From positions 1 through 21,184 of the forward strand of contig DBCE01000155.1 of the NCBI GenBank assembly GCA_002292895.1: 21,184 nucleotides of DNA. Direction: 5' to 3'. The notes under the pieces were generated by a model. That model ran no database searches. It was given only the letters and a program-made list of their open reading frames with translations, and was not told the DNA's origin. The stretch is from Phycisphaerales bacterium UBA966. Lineage in GTDB: Bacteria; Planctomycetota; Phycisphaerae; Phycisphaerales; SM1A02. Below, in pieces: positions 7,280 to 14,720 of the stretch. Both the position numbers and the translations under genes were made by a program. Every line of letters begins with the position of its first letter. Position 1 is the first letter of the stretch.

Positions 7280-8590
7280 ATGTCTGACAAGCGTTACCTG
7301 TTCACCAGCGAATCCGTCTCGATGGGCCACCCTGACAAGCTCGCTGATCAGATCAGCGATGCGATCCTCGACGCGATGCTCGCGCAGCATCCGGAGAGCC
7401 GTGTGGCATGCGAAACCCTGGTGACCACGGGCCTGGCAGTCATTGCTGGTGAAGTAACCACCAACGCCGTCGTCAACATTCCTGACATCGTTCGCGAAGC
7501 TGTCCGCAAGGCTGGCTATGACAGCGGAGACAAGGGCTTTGATTACAAGAGTTGCGGCGTCAGTGTGGTGCTCGGCAAGCAGAGCGCGGACATTGCCATG
7601 GGTGTTGACCGCGAAGGCGCTGGCGACCAGGGCATGATGTTCGGGTTTGCCTGCAAAGAGACTCCGGAATTCATGCCGCTGCCGATCGCCCTTTCGCACG
7701 AACTGGTGAAGCGTCAAGCCGTCGTTCGTGAGAAGAACATCATCAAGGGCCTTCGCCCTGATGCCAAGAGCCAAGTCACCGTTGCATACGTTGGCCTCAA
7801 GCCAACGCGCATCGATACCGTGGTGCTTTCCACACAACATGCCCCGATGTGGAACGGCGTTGCTGGTCAGAAGAAGCTGAAGGCCGAGGTCATCAAACAC
7901 ATCATCAAGCCAGTGCTTGGTAAGTGGTGGAATGGGCAAATCATCATTCACGTCAATCCAACCGGACAGTTTGAAATTGGTGGTCCGCACGGCGATTGCG
8001 GCCTCACTGGTCGCAAGATCATTGTGGACACCTACGGTGGCCGTGGTCGTCACGGCGGCGGCGCATTCAGCGGTAAGGATCCGTCAAAGGTCGATCGAAG
8101 TGCGGCATACATGGCTCGATACATTGCCAAGAACATCGCCGCTTCCGGTCTTGCCGATGTGTGCGAAGTGCAATTGAGTTACGCCATTGGCGTGGCCAAG
8201 CCAACCAGTGTGTTGGTTGATACGCAAGGCACGGGCACGGTTTCGGACGAGTGGCTTGCTGAAGAAGTGCAGCGCCAGTTTGAGCTCACCCCGAAGGGCA
8301 TCATCAAGTCGCTCGGTTTGCGCAAGCCCATTTATCACGCCACCGCCACGCACGGCCACTTCGGTCGCCGCCCGGGCGAGTGCGGCGAAGGCACCTTTAG
8401 TTGGGAGAAGACTGACAAGGCCGCTTCGCTTCGCAAGGCCGCTGAGAAGGCGGGCGTGATCAAGACTCCGCATGCAGTGGTTGAGATGAAGCCAACGAAG
8501 AAGTCTGCCGGCACGGCCGGTTCCAAGGCGAACTCCAAGTCCAATACCAAGACCAGTTCCAAGGCCAAGCGCCACCTGGCCATGGCATGA
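7280..8590 (+). CDS. metK: S-adenosylmethionine synthetase
   Basis: MetK condenses ATP with methionine to make S-adenosylmethionine, the methyl donor for, among others, the rRNA methyltransferase encoded next to it. The 436-residue protein starts 'MSDKRYLFTSESVSMGHPDK', contains the methionine/ATP motif 'GAGDQGMMFG' (113-122) and the P-loop-like 'GGGAFSGKDPSKVDRS' (259-274), and the catalytic-domain end 'GTFSWEKTD' near 371-379. MetK usually ends at about 385-400 residues; here an extra tail of about 50 residues rich in Lys, Ser, Thr and Ala follows. The start at 7280 is supported by GGAG at 7271-7274. The frame is open further upstream to 7016, but nothing MetK-like is encoded there. rsmB follows after 13 bp. 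Confidence 0.98.
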   Translation: MSDKRYLFTSESVSMGHPDKLADQISDAILDAMLAQHPESRVACETLVTTGLAVIAGEVTTNAVVNIPDIVREAVRKAGYDSGDKGFDYKSCGVSVVLGKQSADIAMGVDREGAGDQGMMFGFACKETPEFMPLPIALSHELVKRQAVVREKNIIKGLRPDAKSQVTVAYVGLKPTRIDTVVLSTQHAPMWNGVAGQKKLKAEVIKHIIKPVLGKWWNGQIIIHVNPTGQFEIGGPHGDCGLTGRKIIVDTYGGRGRHGGGAFSGKDPSKVDRSAAYMARYIAKNIAASGLADVCEVQLSYAIGVAKPTSVLVDTQGTGTVSDEWLAEEVQRQFELTPKGIIKSLGLRKPIYHATATHGHFGRRPGECGEGTFSWEKTDKAASLRKAAEKAGVIKTPHAVVEMKPTKKSAGTAGSKANSKSNTKTSSKAKRHLAMA

Positions 8591-8603
8591 CCGGAGCTTC
8601 TGA

Positions 8604-10025
8604 GTGACCGTCCCCGCCGAAAGCACATCCGTCACGAATTCCCCACGAATGTCAGCACCATCGCCTGCCCGCGTTGCGGCCCTTGACCGCCTCGCGCGGC
8701 AGGCGGGTCGCTTTCCTGATCTTGAGTTTGTTGACATGGGCGTTGCGCCCACTGCCGACGGCATTGCTCTGGATGCCCGTGATGTTTCATTGGCACGCGC
8801 CATTGAACACACGGTGGCGCATCGTTGGATGACGCTGGCCGCCATCGCACGCGCGTGCATTGATCGACGCTGGGAAAATGTGGACTCGCGCGTGCAGGCA
8901 GCATTGCTTGCGGCGGGTGCACAACTGTTCTTGTTTGGCAACGTGGCCGATCACGCAGTGGTTGATGACACGGTGGAGTGGTCCAAGGGCAAGGGCCATC
9001 GCGGCGCGGCAGGCTTCGTCAACGCAGTGCTGCGCAAGATGATTGACTTGCGTGGTGATTTTGTAGAAGGTGCCGACGCAGCTCCGCGTGTGTGGCGCGA
9101 CCGGCGCGACCTGGTGCCATTGGCTGATGGTCGTGCCATGCGCCTGAAGCGCCCGGTGTTCTCTGATGATCGCGTCTTGCGCGTGGCTGAAGCAGCCAGC
9201 GTTGGCGAGGATCTCTTGCTGCACTGGATCAATTCGGCTGGTCAGGACATTGCTTTCAGTCGCGCGGTGCATTCGTTGCGCCCAGCGCCGACGGTGATTT
9301 CTGGTGTGCCGGAACAAGCAGTGCTGCCGGATGCACCGTTCGCATCCAACCTCACGCCTCATAGCGATCCCGGTTCATTCGTATGGAACGGTGATCATTC
9401 GTCGCTCATCGCGCTGCTCACCGCCTATCCGGAAGCACGTGTTCAGGACTCCGCCAGTGCGCAACCGATGCGGCTTGCCGACAGCCTGCGCCCCAAGCTC
9501 ATTCTTGATGCGTGTGCTGGGCGCGGAACCAAGACGCGTCAGCTTGCTGCGTTGCATCCGACTGCGGAAATTGTTGCCACCGATGTGGATGGCGCGCGCT
9601 TGCGTGCATTGGCGCTGGCGTTTGTTGATCATCCACAGGTGAAGGTCACTACGCCGGAGGGATTGCGCCGGATTGTTGGCCAGGTTGACCTCTTGGTGCT
9701 TGATGTGCCGTGTTCCAACACGGGCGTCTTGTCGCGCCGGCCGGAAGCGAAGTACCGATTCAATCGGGCGCGGCTCGATTCCATCACCGCGGTGCAACGC
9801 GATATTGTGGAAGAGCATCGCCCGTTCCTCACGCCCAACGGTTCGGTGCTATACAGCACGTGCAGCCTCGAGCCGCCGGAAAACCTTGCTCAGGCGCAGT
9901 GGGCGGCAGGGCGGATTGGCCGCCGCGTTGCCCGGACCGAGGTTCGCGAGCCTCGTGGCATGCCTGGGGAGCCGGATTCGGCGTATGCAGACGGTGGCTT
10001 TGGCGCGCTGATTTCGCCCGCCTGA
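8604..10025 (+). CDS. rsmB: RsmB-like 16S rRNA (cytosine-5) methyltransferase with NusB-like N-terminus
   Basis: The 473-residue protein has the RsmB architecture: a NusB-like RNA-binding helical domain (about residues 55-150, 'AGFVNAVLRKM' near the end) and a C-terminal RsmB/NOP2/Sun-type SAM-dependent RNA m5C methyltransferase. Motif IV is 'LDVPCSNTGVLSRRPEAKYR' with Cys370, and motif VI is 'LYSTCSLEPPEN' with Cys420, the pair used for release and nucleophilic attack in this family. The SAM-binding motif I reads 'DACAGRGTKT' (302-311) where 'DACAAPGGKT' is usual. The GTG start at 8604 is set by GGAG at 8593-8596 with 7-nt spacing; ATG 8649 is an alternative. The known role of RsmB is methylating C967 of 16S rRNA. 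That substrate is inferred from family membership; a related tRNA or rRNA site is possible. Confidence 0.88.
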   Translation: MTVPAESTSVTNSPRMSAPSPARVAALDRLARQAGRFPDLEFVDMGVAPTADGIALDARDVSLARAIEHTVAHRWMTLAAIARACIDRRWENVDSRVQAALLAAGAQLFLFGNVADHAVVDDTVEWSKGKGHRGAAGFVNAVLRKMIDLRGDFVEGADAAPRVWRDRRDLVPLADGRAMRLKRPVFSDDRVLRVAEAASVGEDLLLHWINSAGQDIAFSRAVHSLRPAPTVISGVPEQAVLPDAPFASNLTPHSDPGSFVWNGDHSSLIALLTAYPEARVQDSASAQPMRLADSLRPKLILDACAGRGTKTRQLAALHPTAEIVATDVDGARLRALALAFVDHPQVKVTTPEGLRRIVGQVDLLVLDVPCSNTGVLSRRPEAKYRFNRARLDSITAVQRDIVEEHRPFLTPNGSVLYSTCSLEPPENLAQAQWAAGRIGRRVARTEVREPRGMPGEPDSAYADGGFGALISPA

Positions 10026-10052
10026 ACCGATATCGAACCGAGACAACGCGCC

Positions 10053-10071
10053 GGCGTGCAATATGTGCGCC
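10053..10071 (+). other. Hairpin upstream of the ptsN-like gene
   Basis: GGCGTGCA (10053-10060) can pair with TGTGCGCC (10064-10071) across a three-base ATA loop, with two G-U pairs. It lies after the rsmB stop and overlaps the expected -35 zone of the next promoter. No T-tract follows, so a terminator role is unsure. Confidence 0.3.
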
Positions 10072-10077
10072 GAGCAT

Positions 10078-10086
10078 TGGTATGAT
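10078..10086 (+). promoter_or_regulatory. Extended -10 promoter of the ptsN-like gene
   Basis: TGGTATGAT has the TGn extension followed by TATGAT, five of six bases of the -10 consensus. Extended -10 promoters do not need a strong -35, and none is seen. Transcription would start near 10093, leaving a leader of about 33 nt with the GGAGT ribosome-binding site. Confidence 0.5.
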
Positions 10087-10125
10087 TTTCCGATTCGCCA
10101 GTTCGGATCTACCGCGGAGTCCTGC

Positions 10126-10596
10126 ATGCCAGCGCCGATGACCGTTACCGAGATTCTTGACCCGCAATGCGTGGTCGTTCCACTGGTCGCTCACACCAAG
10201 CGAGAAGCCATCGATGCGTTGGTTGATGCGCTGTCGCTGACTGGGCGCATTTCCGATGCAAGCGCAGTGAAGAAGGCGGTCTGGGAGCGGGAACAACAGC
10301 GCTCCACCGGTATTGGTGAAGGCCTTGCCATTCCGCACGGCAAGACGGCCGCTGCGCACGGCCTGTGCTTGGCAGTTGGCCGCCTGGCAACACCCATTGA
10401 CTATGACTCTATTGACCGCAAGCCAGTCCGGTTGGTGGTGCTGTTGGTTTCGCCACCAGAGCGCACCAGCGACCACATTCAGGCGCTCGGTCGGATTTCA
10501 CGGCTGATGACCAATCCGGCGTTCCGTGAACAGGTGTACGCCGCCGCAGATCCGTTGCAGTTGCTGCAGTTGTTCCGCGCCGCTGAGCGCGGGTAA
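10126..10596 (+). CDS. ptsN: PTS EIIA (fructose/nitrogen-type) domain protein, PtsN-like
   Basis: The 156-residue single-domain protein is a fructose-type EIIA, matching nitrogen-PTS regulators (PtsN) in size. The phosphoacceptor His71 lies in 'STGIGEGLAIPHG' (60-72), and 'DHIQALGRISRLM' (116-128) is the second family signature. It would accept phosphate from HPr or NPr and act in the cytoplasm as a regulator or as part of a sugar PTS. No EIIB/EIIC, HPr or EI gene is nearby, which favours a regulatory role. ATG 10126 was chosen over the upstream in-frame ATG 10063 because GGAGT at 10116-10120 is well spaced and the protein then starts at the usual place. An extended -10 promoter lies just upstream at 10078-10086. 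The symbol is by similarity. Confidence 0.87.
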   Translation: MPAPMTVTEILDPQCVVVPLVAHTKREAIDALVDALSLTGRISDASAVKKAVWEREQQRSTGIGEGLAIPHGKTAAAHGLCLAVGRLATPIDYDSIDRKPVRLVVLLVSPPERTSDHIQALGRISRLMTNPAFREQVYAAADPLQLLQLFRAAERG

Positions 10597-10714
10597 GTGG
10601 CCATCCTGACACTGTCGGCGGCACCAGTACTGCGTTTCATGACGGCGTTGTTGGGGGAGCCGTGACAGAGACACACTCCGGAAGCACCCGGGGCTTGCCT
10701 AGAATCACCGCACC
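10597..10714 (+). promoter_or_regulatory. Intergenic region with a -10-like box before the bfn gene
   Basis: TAGAAT at 10700-10705 matches the -10 consensus at five of six bases, but no -35 box is evident at the proper distance. Transcription would begin around 10712, almost at the ATG 10715, so the message could be leaderless or could use ATG 10727. Nothing else recognisable lies in this 118-bp gap. Confidence 0.3.
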
Positions 10715-11185
10715 ATGATGGTTCCCATGCATCTCTCTCGCATTCTGATCCGCGAGATGGCGGATATGCAAGTGATTGAACTCACGGAGACCGGCGGCAC
10801 CCGCAAGTTCCCGATTGTGATTGGATTGCCCGAGGCATTCGCTATCGATCGTCGCATCAAGGGTGTGCAGATTCCAAGACCGCAAACGCATGATTTGCTT
10901 GCGGAAACCATTCGTGCACTCGGTGGCACGCTCAAAGCGATTCACATCCATGACCTGGATCATGGCACATTCTTTGCCAAGCTGATGATCGAGCGCGACG
11001 GCGAGATCATTGAGGTGGACTCGCGTCCCTCCGATGCCATTGCGCTTGGCGTGGCCGATGGTGTGCCGATGTTGGTGGATGAGGATGTGTTGAGCGAAGC
11101 CGCTGCCGAAGCACTCATTGAACCCGCGCCACCGGTCGAAGCAGATGATGACGACGAACACGCAGAAGACGAGGGCGATTCGTGA
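10715..11185 (+). CDS. Bifunctional nuclease (BFN/DUF151) family protein
   Basis: The 156-residue protein matches the BFN/DUF151 family: 'FPIVIGLPEAFAI' (about 32-44), 'RPQTHDLLAETIRALGG' and 'HDLDHGTFFAKLMI', ending with the signature 'IEVDSRPSDAIALGVADGVP' (about 99-118). The family is named from a plant protein reported to have DNase and RNase activity; bacterial roles are poorly defined. The last 25 residues are strongly acidic (runs of D and E) and probably disordered. The start may be ATG 10715, 10718 or 10727; none has a clear Shine-Dalgarno, and a -10-like TAGAAT sits only 10 bp before the first ATG. The stop overlaps the GTG start of the HAD gene. Confidence 0.88.
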   Translation: MMVPMHLSRILIREMADMQVIELTETGGTRKFPIVIGLPEAFAIDRRIKGVQIPRPQTHDLLAETIRALGGTLKAIHIHDLDHGTFFAKLMIERDGEIIEVDSRPSDAIALGVADGVPMLVDEDVLSEAAAEALIEPAPPVEADDDDEHAEDEGDS

Positions 11186-11808
11186 GCATTCCGAAACTCG
11201 CAGTGTTTGATCTTGGTGGCGTGGTGGTACGCATTTGTCGAACCTGGCAGGAAGCATGCAGCGCTGCAGGCATCACTCACATTCCGCAAGCAGAGGCGCG
11301 CCTTGACTCGCCTCGCAAAGTGGAACTGCTGCGCGCGCATCAGTGCGGCGAAGTTGAGTCAGAGGATTACTTTGCCGGGCTTGCGCATTTGCTGGCCGAC
11401 CACACCGCTGACGAGGTTCGCTCCGTACACACCGCTTGGATATTGGGTGATTATCCAGGGATGACAAGCGTGATTGACCGCATCCATCACGCGGGCATGC
11501 GCACCGCCTGCCTCTCCAACACCAACGCACACCACTGGGAACACCTGGATTCCAGTGAGGCGTTCCGCCGCATTCAGGTGCGTCATGCCAGTCATGTCAT
11601 GGGCCTTGTGAAGCCGGACCAGCGCATTTACCGCGCCTTTGAGGCAGCCACGGGCGCTACGCCACAAGAGATTGTGTTCTTTGATGACCTTGCTGAAAAT
11701 ATCAGCGCCGCGCGTGCATGCGGATGGAACGCCGTGCACATTGACCACACGGGCGACACCGCCGCGCAGGTGCTGGCAGGCTTGCGCGCTCATGGGGCGT
11801 TGGCGTGA
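11182..11808 (+). CDS. HAD-superfamily (subclass IA) phosphatase-like hydrolase
   Basis: The 208-residue protein is a haloacid-dehalogenase-type hydrolase. Motif I is 'AVFDLGGVV' with nucleophile Asp10, motif II is 'CLSNTN' with Ser112, motif III is Lys144 in 'GLVKPD', and motif IV is 'VFFDDL' with Asp168/Asp169. The usual second motif-I aspartate (DxD) is Gly here, as in the YihX-type FDLGNV/FDLGGV members, so a phosphatase or dehalogenase with altered acid-base chemistry is possible. A helical cap lies at about 17-90. The GTG start overlaps the previous stop and has GAGG at 11171-11174 as ribosome-binding site; the stop overlaps the truD GTG. The substrate cannot be told from sequence; a small phosphorylated metabolite is the usual guess. 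Confidence 0.88.
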   Translation: MSIPKLAVFDLGGVVVRICRTWQEACSAAGITHIPQAEARLDSPRKVELLRAHQCGEVESEDYFAGLAHLLADHTADEVRSVHTAWILGDYPGMTSVIDRIHHAGMRTACLSNTNAHHWEHLDSSEAFRRIQVRHASHVMGLVKPDQRIYRAFEAATGATPQEIVFFDDLAENISAARACGWNAVHIDHTGDTAAQVLAGLRAHGALA

Positions 11809-13124
11809 CTGACGCTGATCAACGCCTCTGCGTACCTGCGCTGCTCCTGCCATCGCCGCTTTCGGCGCAGCGCCTCGTGAAGCTTGCCGATATTGAAGGC
11901 GCGCGCATCAAGGAGCGCGCCGGTGACTTTCTTGTGGAAGAACTGCAGCTCTATGACCCATGTGGCGAGGGCGAGCACTTGTACTTGCGCATCGTCAAAG
12001 AAGGGATGACTCATCATGAGATGGTCGACCTGTTGTGCAAGCACTTTGACGTTGGCACCGAAGCCATCGGTACCGCGGGCATGAAGGATCGCGTGGCGGT
12101 GACCAGTCAGACCGTCAGTATCCACCTGCCGCGCAAGCCAGAGATGCGCGCGATTACTGACGAGCGCGTGCAAGTGTTGTGGTCCACGTGGCATTCCAAC
12201 AAACTGCGCCGCGGGCACTTGGCAGGAAATCGATTCTCCATTCGTATCCGTGGCATTGAGCCATTCCGAGCGCCGCCAGTCTGGCGAGCATTGCGTGAAC
12301 TAGAGGCATTGGGTGTGCCCAATCACTTTGGACCGCAGCGCTTTGGCATGCGCAACAACAACCACATTCTGGGCGCATTGCTGCTGAGTTCGCGGCACGC
12401 TGAGGTGTTGGGTGAACTCATTTCCACCAAGGGCAGCCCGTTTCCAGAATCAGAACGAGCCGCGCGCGAGGCAGTGGATGCCGGTCGATTCGCCGAAGCG
12501 GCTGGGCTGTGGCCGCGCGGCCTTGACGCCGAACGCACCGCCACCCGCGCGCTCATGCGTGGCACCGACGCGCGGACGGCGGTGCGAGCAGTGCCGCGAC
12601 CGATCCAAGAAATCTGGACCGACGCATGGCAGTCAGCAGTCTTCAATCGCGTGCTTGATGAACGAATCCTTGCGGGAACATTCGGCACAGTGGAGCAGGG
12701 CGATGTGGCGTGCAAGCATGGCAATGGCGCCAAGTTCATCGTGACCGAAGCAGATTGCGCTGTTACTGGTGAAGAGTCACTGGCTGCGCGTGCCGCTCGT
12801 TTTGAAATTTCTGCCACTGGTCCACTTCCAGGGCCTGATTCGCTGCAGAGTGCCGGCGCAGTAGCGGAGCGAGAGCGCGCCGCGATCGTGGCGTTTGCGG
12901 GCGATCCAGCCCGCTTTGAAGAGGCCGGTCGGCGCCCGGCAGGTGACCGTCGGCCGCTGCGCATCAAAGTGGCGAACCCGGAAATTGAATCAGGCTTTGA
13001 TGATCACGGGCCGTACGTTCGAGTGGCGTTTGATTTGCCACCCGGTGCTTACGCAACCGTGGTGTTGCGTGAAATTCTCGGTGATGGCTTTGTTGATGCA
13101 TCGCGCGATGCGTTGCGTTCCTGA
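11805..13124 (+). CDS. truD: tRNA pseudouridine(13) synthase
   Basis: TruD isomerises U13 in the D-arm region of certain tRNAs to pseudouridine. The diagnostic motif 'GTAGMKDRVAVTSQ' (89-102) carries the catalytic Asp95, and 'VPNHFGPQRFG' (171-181) is the second family signature. 'WTDAWQSAVFNRVL' in the middle matches the family's conserved helix. At 439 residues it is longer than the E. coli enzyme (about 350), with extra sequence in the inserted domain and the C-terminal region. The GTG start overlaps the HAD stop (GTGA), with GGGG at 11794-11797 as a plausible ribosome-binding site. It is the last gene of the bfn-HAD-truD unit, and its 3' end overlaps tadA on the other strand by 76 bp. Confidence 0.93.
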   Translation: MTDADQRLCVPALLLPSPLSAQRLVKLADIEGARIKERAGDFLVEELQLYDPCGEGEHLYLRIVKEGMTHHEMVDLLCKHFDVGTEAIGTAGMKDRVAVTSQTVSIHLPRKPEMRAITDERVQVLWSTWHSNKLRRGHLAGNRFSIRIRGIEPFRAPPVWRALRELEALGVPNHFGPQRFGMRNNNHILGALLLSSRHAEVLGELISTKGSPFPESERAAREAVDAGRFAEAAGLWPRGLDAERTATRALMRGTDARTAVRAVPRPIQEIWTDAWQSAVFNRVLDERILAGTFGTVEQGDVACKHGNGAKFIVTEADCAVTGEESLAARAARFEISATGPLPGPDSLQSAGAVAERERAAIVAFAGDPARFEEAGRRPAGDRRPLRIKVANPEIESGFDDHGPYVRVAFDLPPGAYATVVLREILGDGFVDASRDALRS

Positions 13125-13642
13125 CGCCGCCGCGCGAAGAACGTAGTCAACTGCCTCCCGCATGTCTTTGCAAGGATTCCCGCAACAATTGGCGGCCGGT
13201 GGTTGAGGCGACCATCGGCAGGAATGCTCCACAAACTCCCGCACGCGCCAGCCTTGGGGTCATGGGCCCCAAAGAACACGCGTCCAATCCGTGCGTTCAC
13301 AATCGCACCCGCGCACATGGCGCATGGCTCCAGCGTGACCGCAAGTGAACAATCGGAAAGTCGCCACGCTCCACGCGCGCGGCCGGCCTCGCGCATGGCA
13401 ACCAGTTCAGCGTGACCCGTTGGATCACCAGTGACTTCGCGATCATTGGCGTGCTCAGTCACCACGGTGCGACCGTGATAGACCACCGCGCCCACTGGCA
13501 CCTCGCCGCGTTGCGAAGCGTTGCGCGCCAACGTCATGGCACGCAACATCATGCCAACGTCATTGGCACGGGCACCGGAACGAAGCGCGCGTGGGCCAGC
13601 CATGCGTAGCAGTGAACTACCGCCGCGCCGGTACCGACTCAT
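13049..13642 (-). CDS. tadA: tRNA-specific adenosine deaminase
   Basis: TadA deaminates the wobble adenosine 34 of tRNA(Arg) to inosine. The zinc-dependent cytidine/adenosine deaminase motifs are intact: His77-Ala-Glu79 in 'TGHAELVA' and 'PCAMCAGAIVNARIG' with Cys107 and Cys110. 'GEVPVGAVV' (46-54) is the usual strand before them. The ATG start forms an ATGA overlap with the tatC stop, which supports translational coupling and hence this start, although it gives an N-terminus longer than usual (the domain begins near residue 30). The last 26 or so residues are a basic tail encoded antisense to the end of truD. The family includes guanine deaminases, but the PCAMCAGAI form and the context favour TadA. 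Confidence 0.9.
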   Translation of the reverse strand: MSRYRRGGSSLLRMAGPRALRSGARANDVGMMLRAMTLARNASQRGEVPVGAVVYHGRTVVTEHANDREVTGDPTGHAELVAMREAGRARGAWRLSDCSLAVTLEPCAMCAGAIVNARIGRVFFGAHDPKAGACGSLWSIPADGRLNHRPPIVAGILAKTCGRQLTTFFARRRQERNASRDASTKPSPRISRNTTVA

Positions 13643-14709
13643 CCGCGTTCCTCATCGCCTTCATCGCCGTCCGTCTTCTTGGCCTTGTACTTGGGGCGAC
13701 CAATCATGGTGCCCAAGGTGTTGCGAATGACGCCGCCTTCGGCAACCGCTTGCGTTGGAGCAACCACCAGCAAGATGATGCCAAGTTCATAGAGCAGGTA
13801 CAGCGGGACCATCAGCGCAACCATGGTGAACATGTCCACGGTTGGTGAAATCACCGCAGCCAAGATGGCGCACACAAACAGCGCATGGCGGCGGTATTTC
13901 CGAAGCATCGTGGTGTTCAGAACTCCCACCCATCCAAGCAGCAGAACTACCACGGGCATCTGGAAGGCCAGGGCGATGGCTGCCGCAAAGAACAGCAGGA
14001 AATTGATGAATTCTTCCAGTCGGTACTGCTGGGTGAGATTGCCGGTGGTACGCGTTGGAATGGTGCGCACTTCCAGCCGCCCGTCGGCACGAGCGGTATC
14101 AAGAGCAATGTAGAGCTGCGAATCTTTCTTCAGCATCCACACCTCGCCCGCGTTGGCGCTGGTTGGATCAGTCTCCAGAACAGGAATGCGCGGCGTCCCT
14201 TCCACCAGTACCGATGGTGGCGGCGCGATAGTGCGCGGCTCCTCCACACCGAAACTGATGAGGAGCGACAGCATGTACGGCATGGCCAGATATAGACCCG
14301 TGAGACCAACCGCTACCAAGATGGCAGAGAGCGGAATCAAGAATTGCGCGTAGCGGCGTTCGTGCGCGTACAAGCCTGGCGAAACAAACTTCCACAGCTG
14401 GTACAGAATCCACGGCATCGACAGCATGATCGATGCCCAAATGGCAATCTGTAGATCCACCATCAGCGTCTCGGTGGGGCTCAGTACTTGTAGATTGGTT
14501 GGCTGTCCTTGAGCGGCCAATGCATCCATCAGTGGCTGTACCAAGAATCCGCGCACATAGGTGCCAGCGGCAAATAGTCCGCATCCCACCACCAGTGGCA
14601 CGATGGCGGCCTTGATCAGGCGACTGCGTAACTCATCAAGGTGACCACCGAGCGACATGAAGCTGCTCATTAGGCCGTCGTTGGAGTGTTGGTCTTGATC
14701 AAGTGGCAT
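13639..14709 (-). CDS. tatC: Twin-arginine translocase subunit TatC with enlarged periplasmic loop
   Basis: TatC is the membrane receptor of the Tat system and recognises twin-arginine signal peptides of folded proteins. The family signatures are visible: 'GGHLDELRSRL' (21-31), 'FVSPGLYAHERR' (108-119), 'FQMPVVVLLLGWVGV' (249-263) and 'SPTVDMFTMVALMVPLYLLYELG' in two parts around 288-310, with six hydrophobic segments. At 356 residues it is about 100 longer than E. coli TatC. Most of the excess is a soluble insert at about 153-228 between the third and fourth membrane segments, on the periplasmic side. The 'FE.P' glutamate of E. coli TatC is Gln here, as in some other bacteria. tatD lies 11 bp upstream and tadA overlaps the stop. 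No tatA or tatB is in the window. Confidence 0.95.
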   Translation of the reverse strand: MPLDQDQHSNDGLMSSFMSLGGHLDELRSRLIKAAIVPLVVGCGLFAAGTYVRGFLVQPLMDALAAQGQPTNLQVLSPTETLMVDLQIAIWASIMLSMPWILYQLWKFVSPGLYAHERRYAQFLIPLSAILVAVGLTGLYLAMPYMLSLLISFGVEEPRTIAPPPSVLVEGTPRIPVLETDPTSANAGEVWMLKKDSQLYIALDTARADGRLEVRTIPTRTTGNLTQQYRLEEFINFLLFFAAAIALAFQMPVVVLLLGWVGVLNTTMLRKYRRHALFVCAILAAVISPTVDMFTMVALMVPLYLLYELGIILLVVAPTQAVAEGGVIRNTLGTMIGRPKYKAKKTDGDEGDEERG

Positions 14710-14720
14710 GAGGCGGTTGG

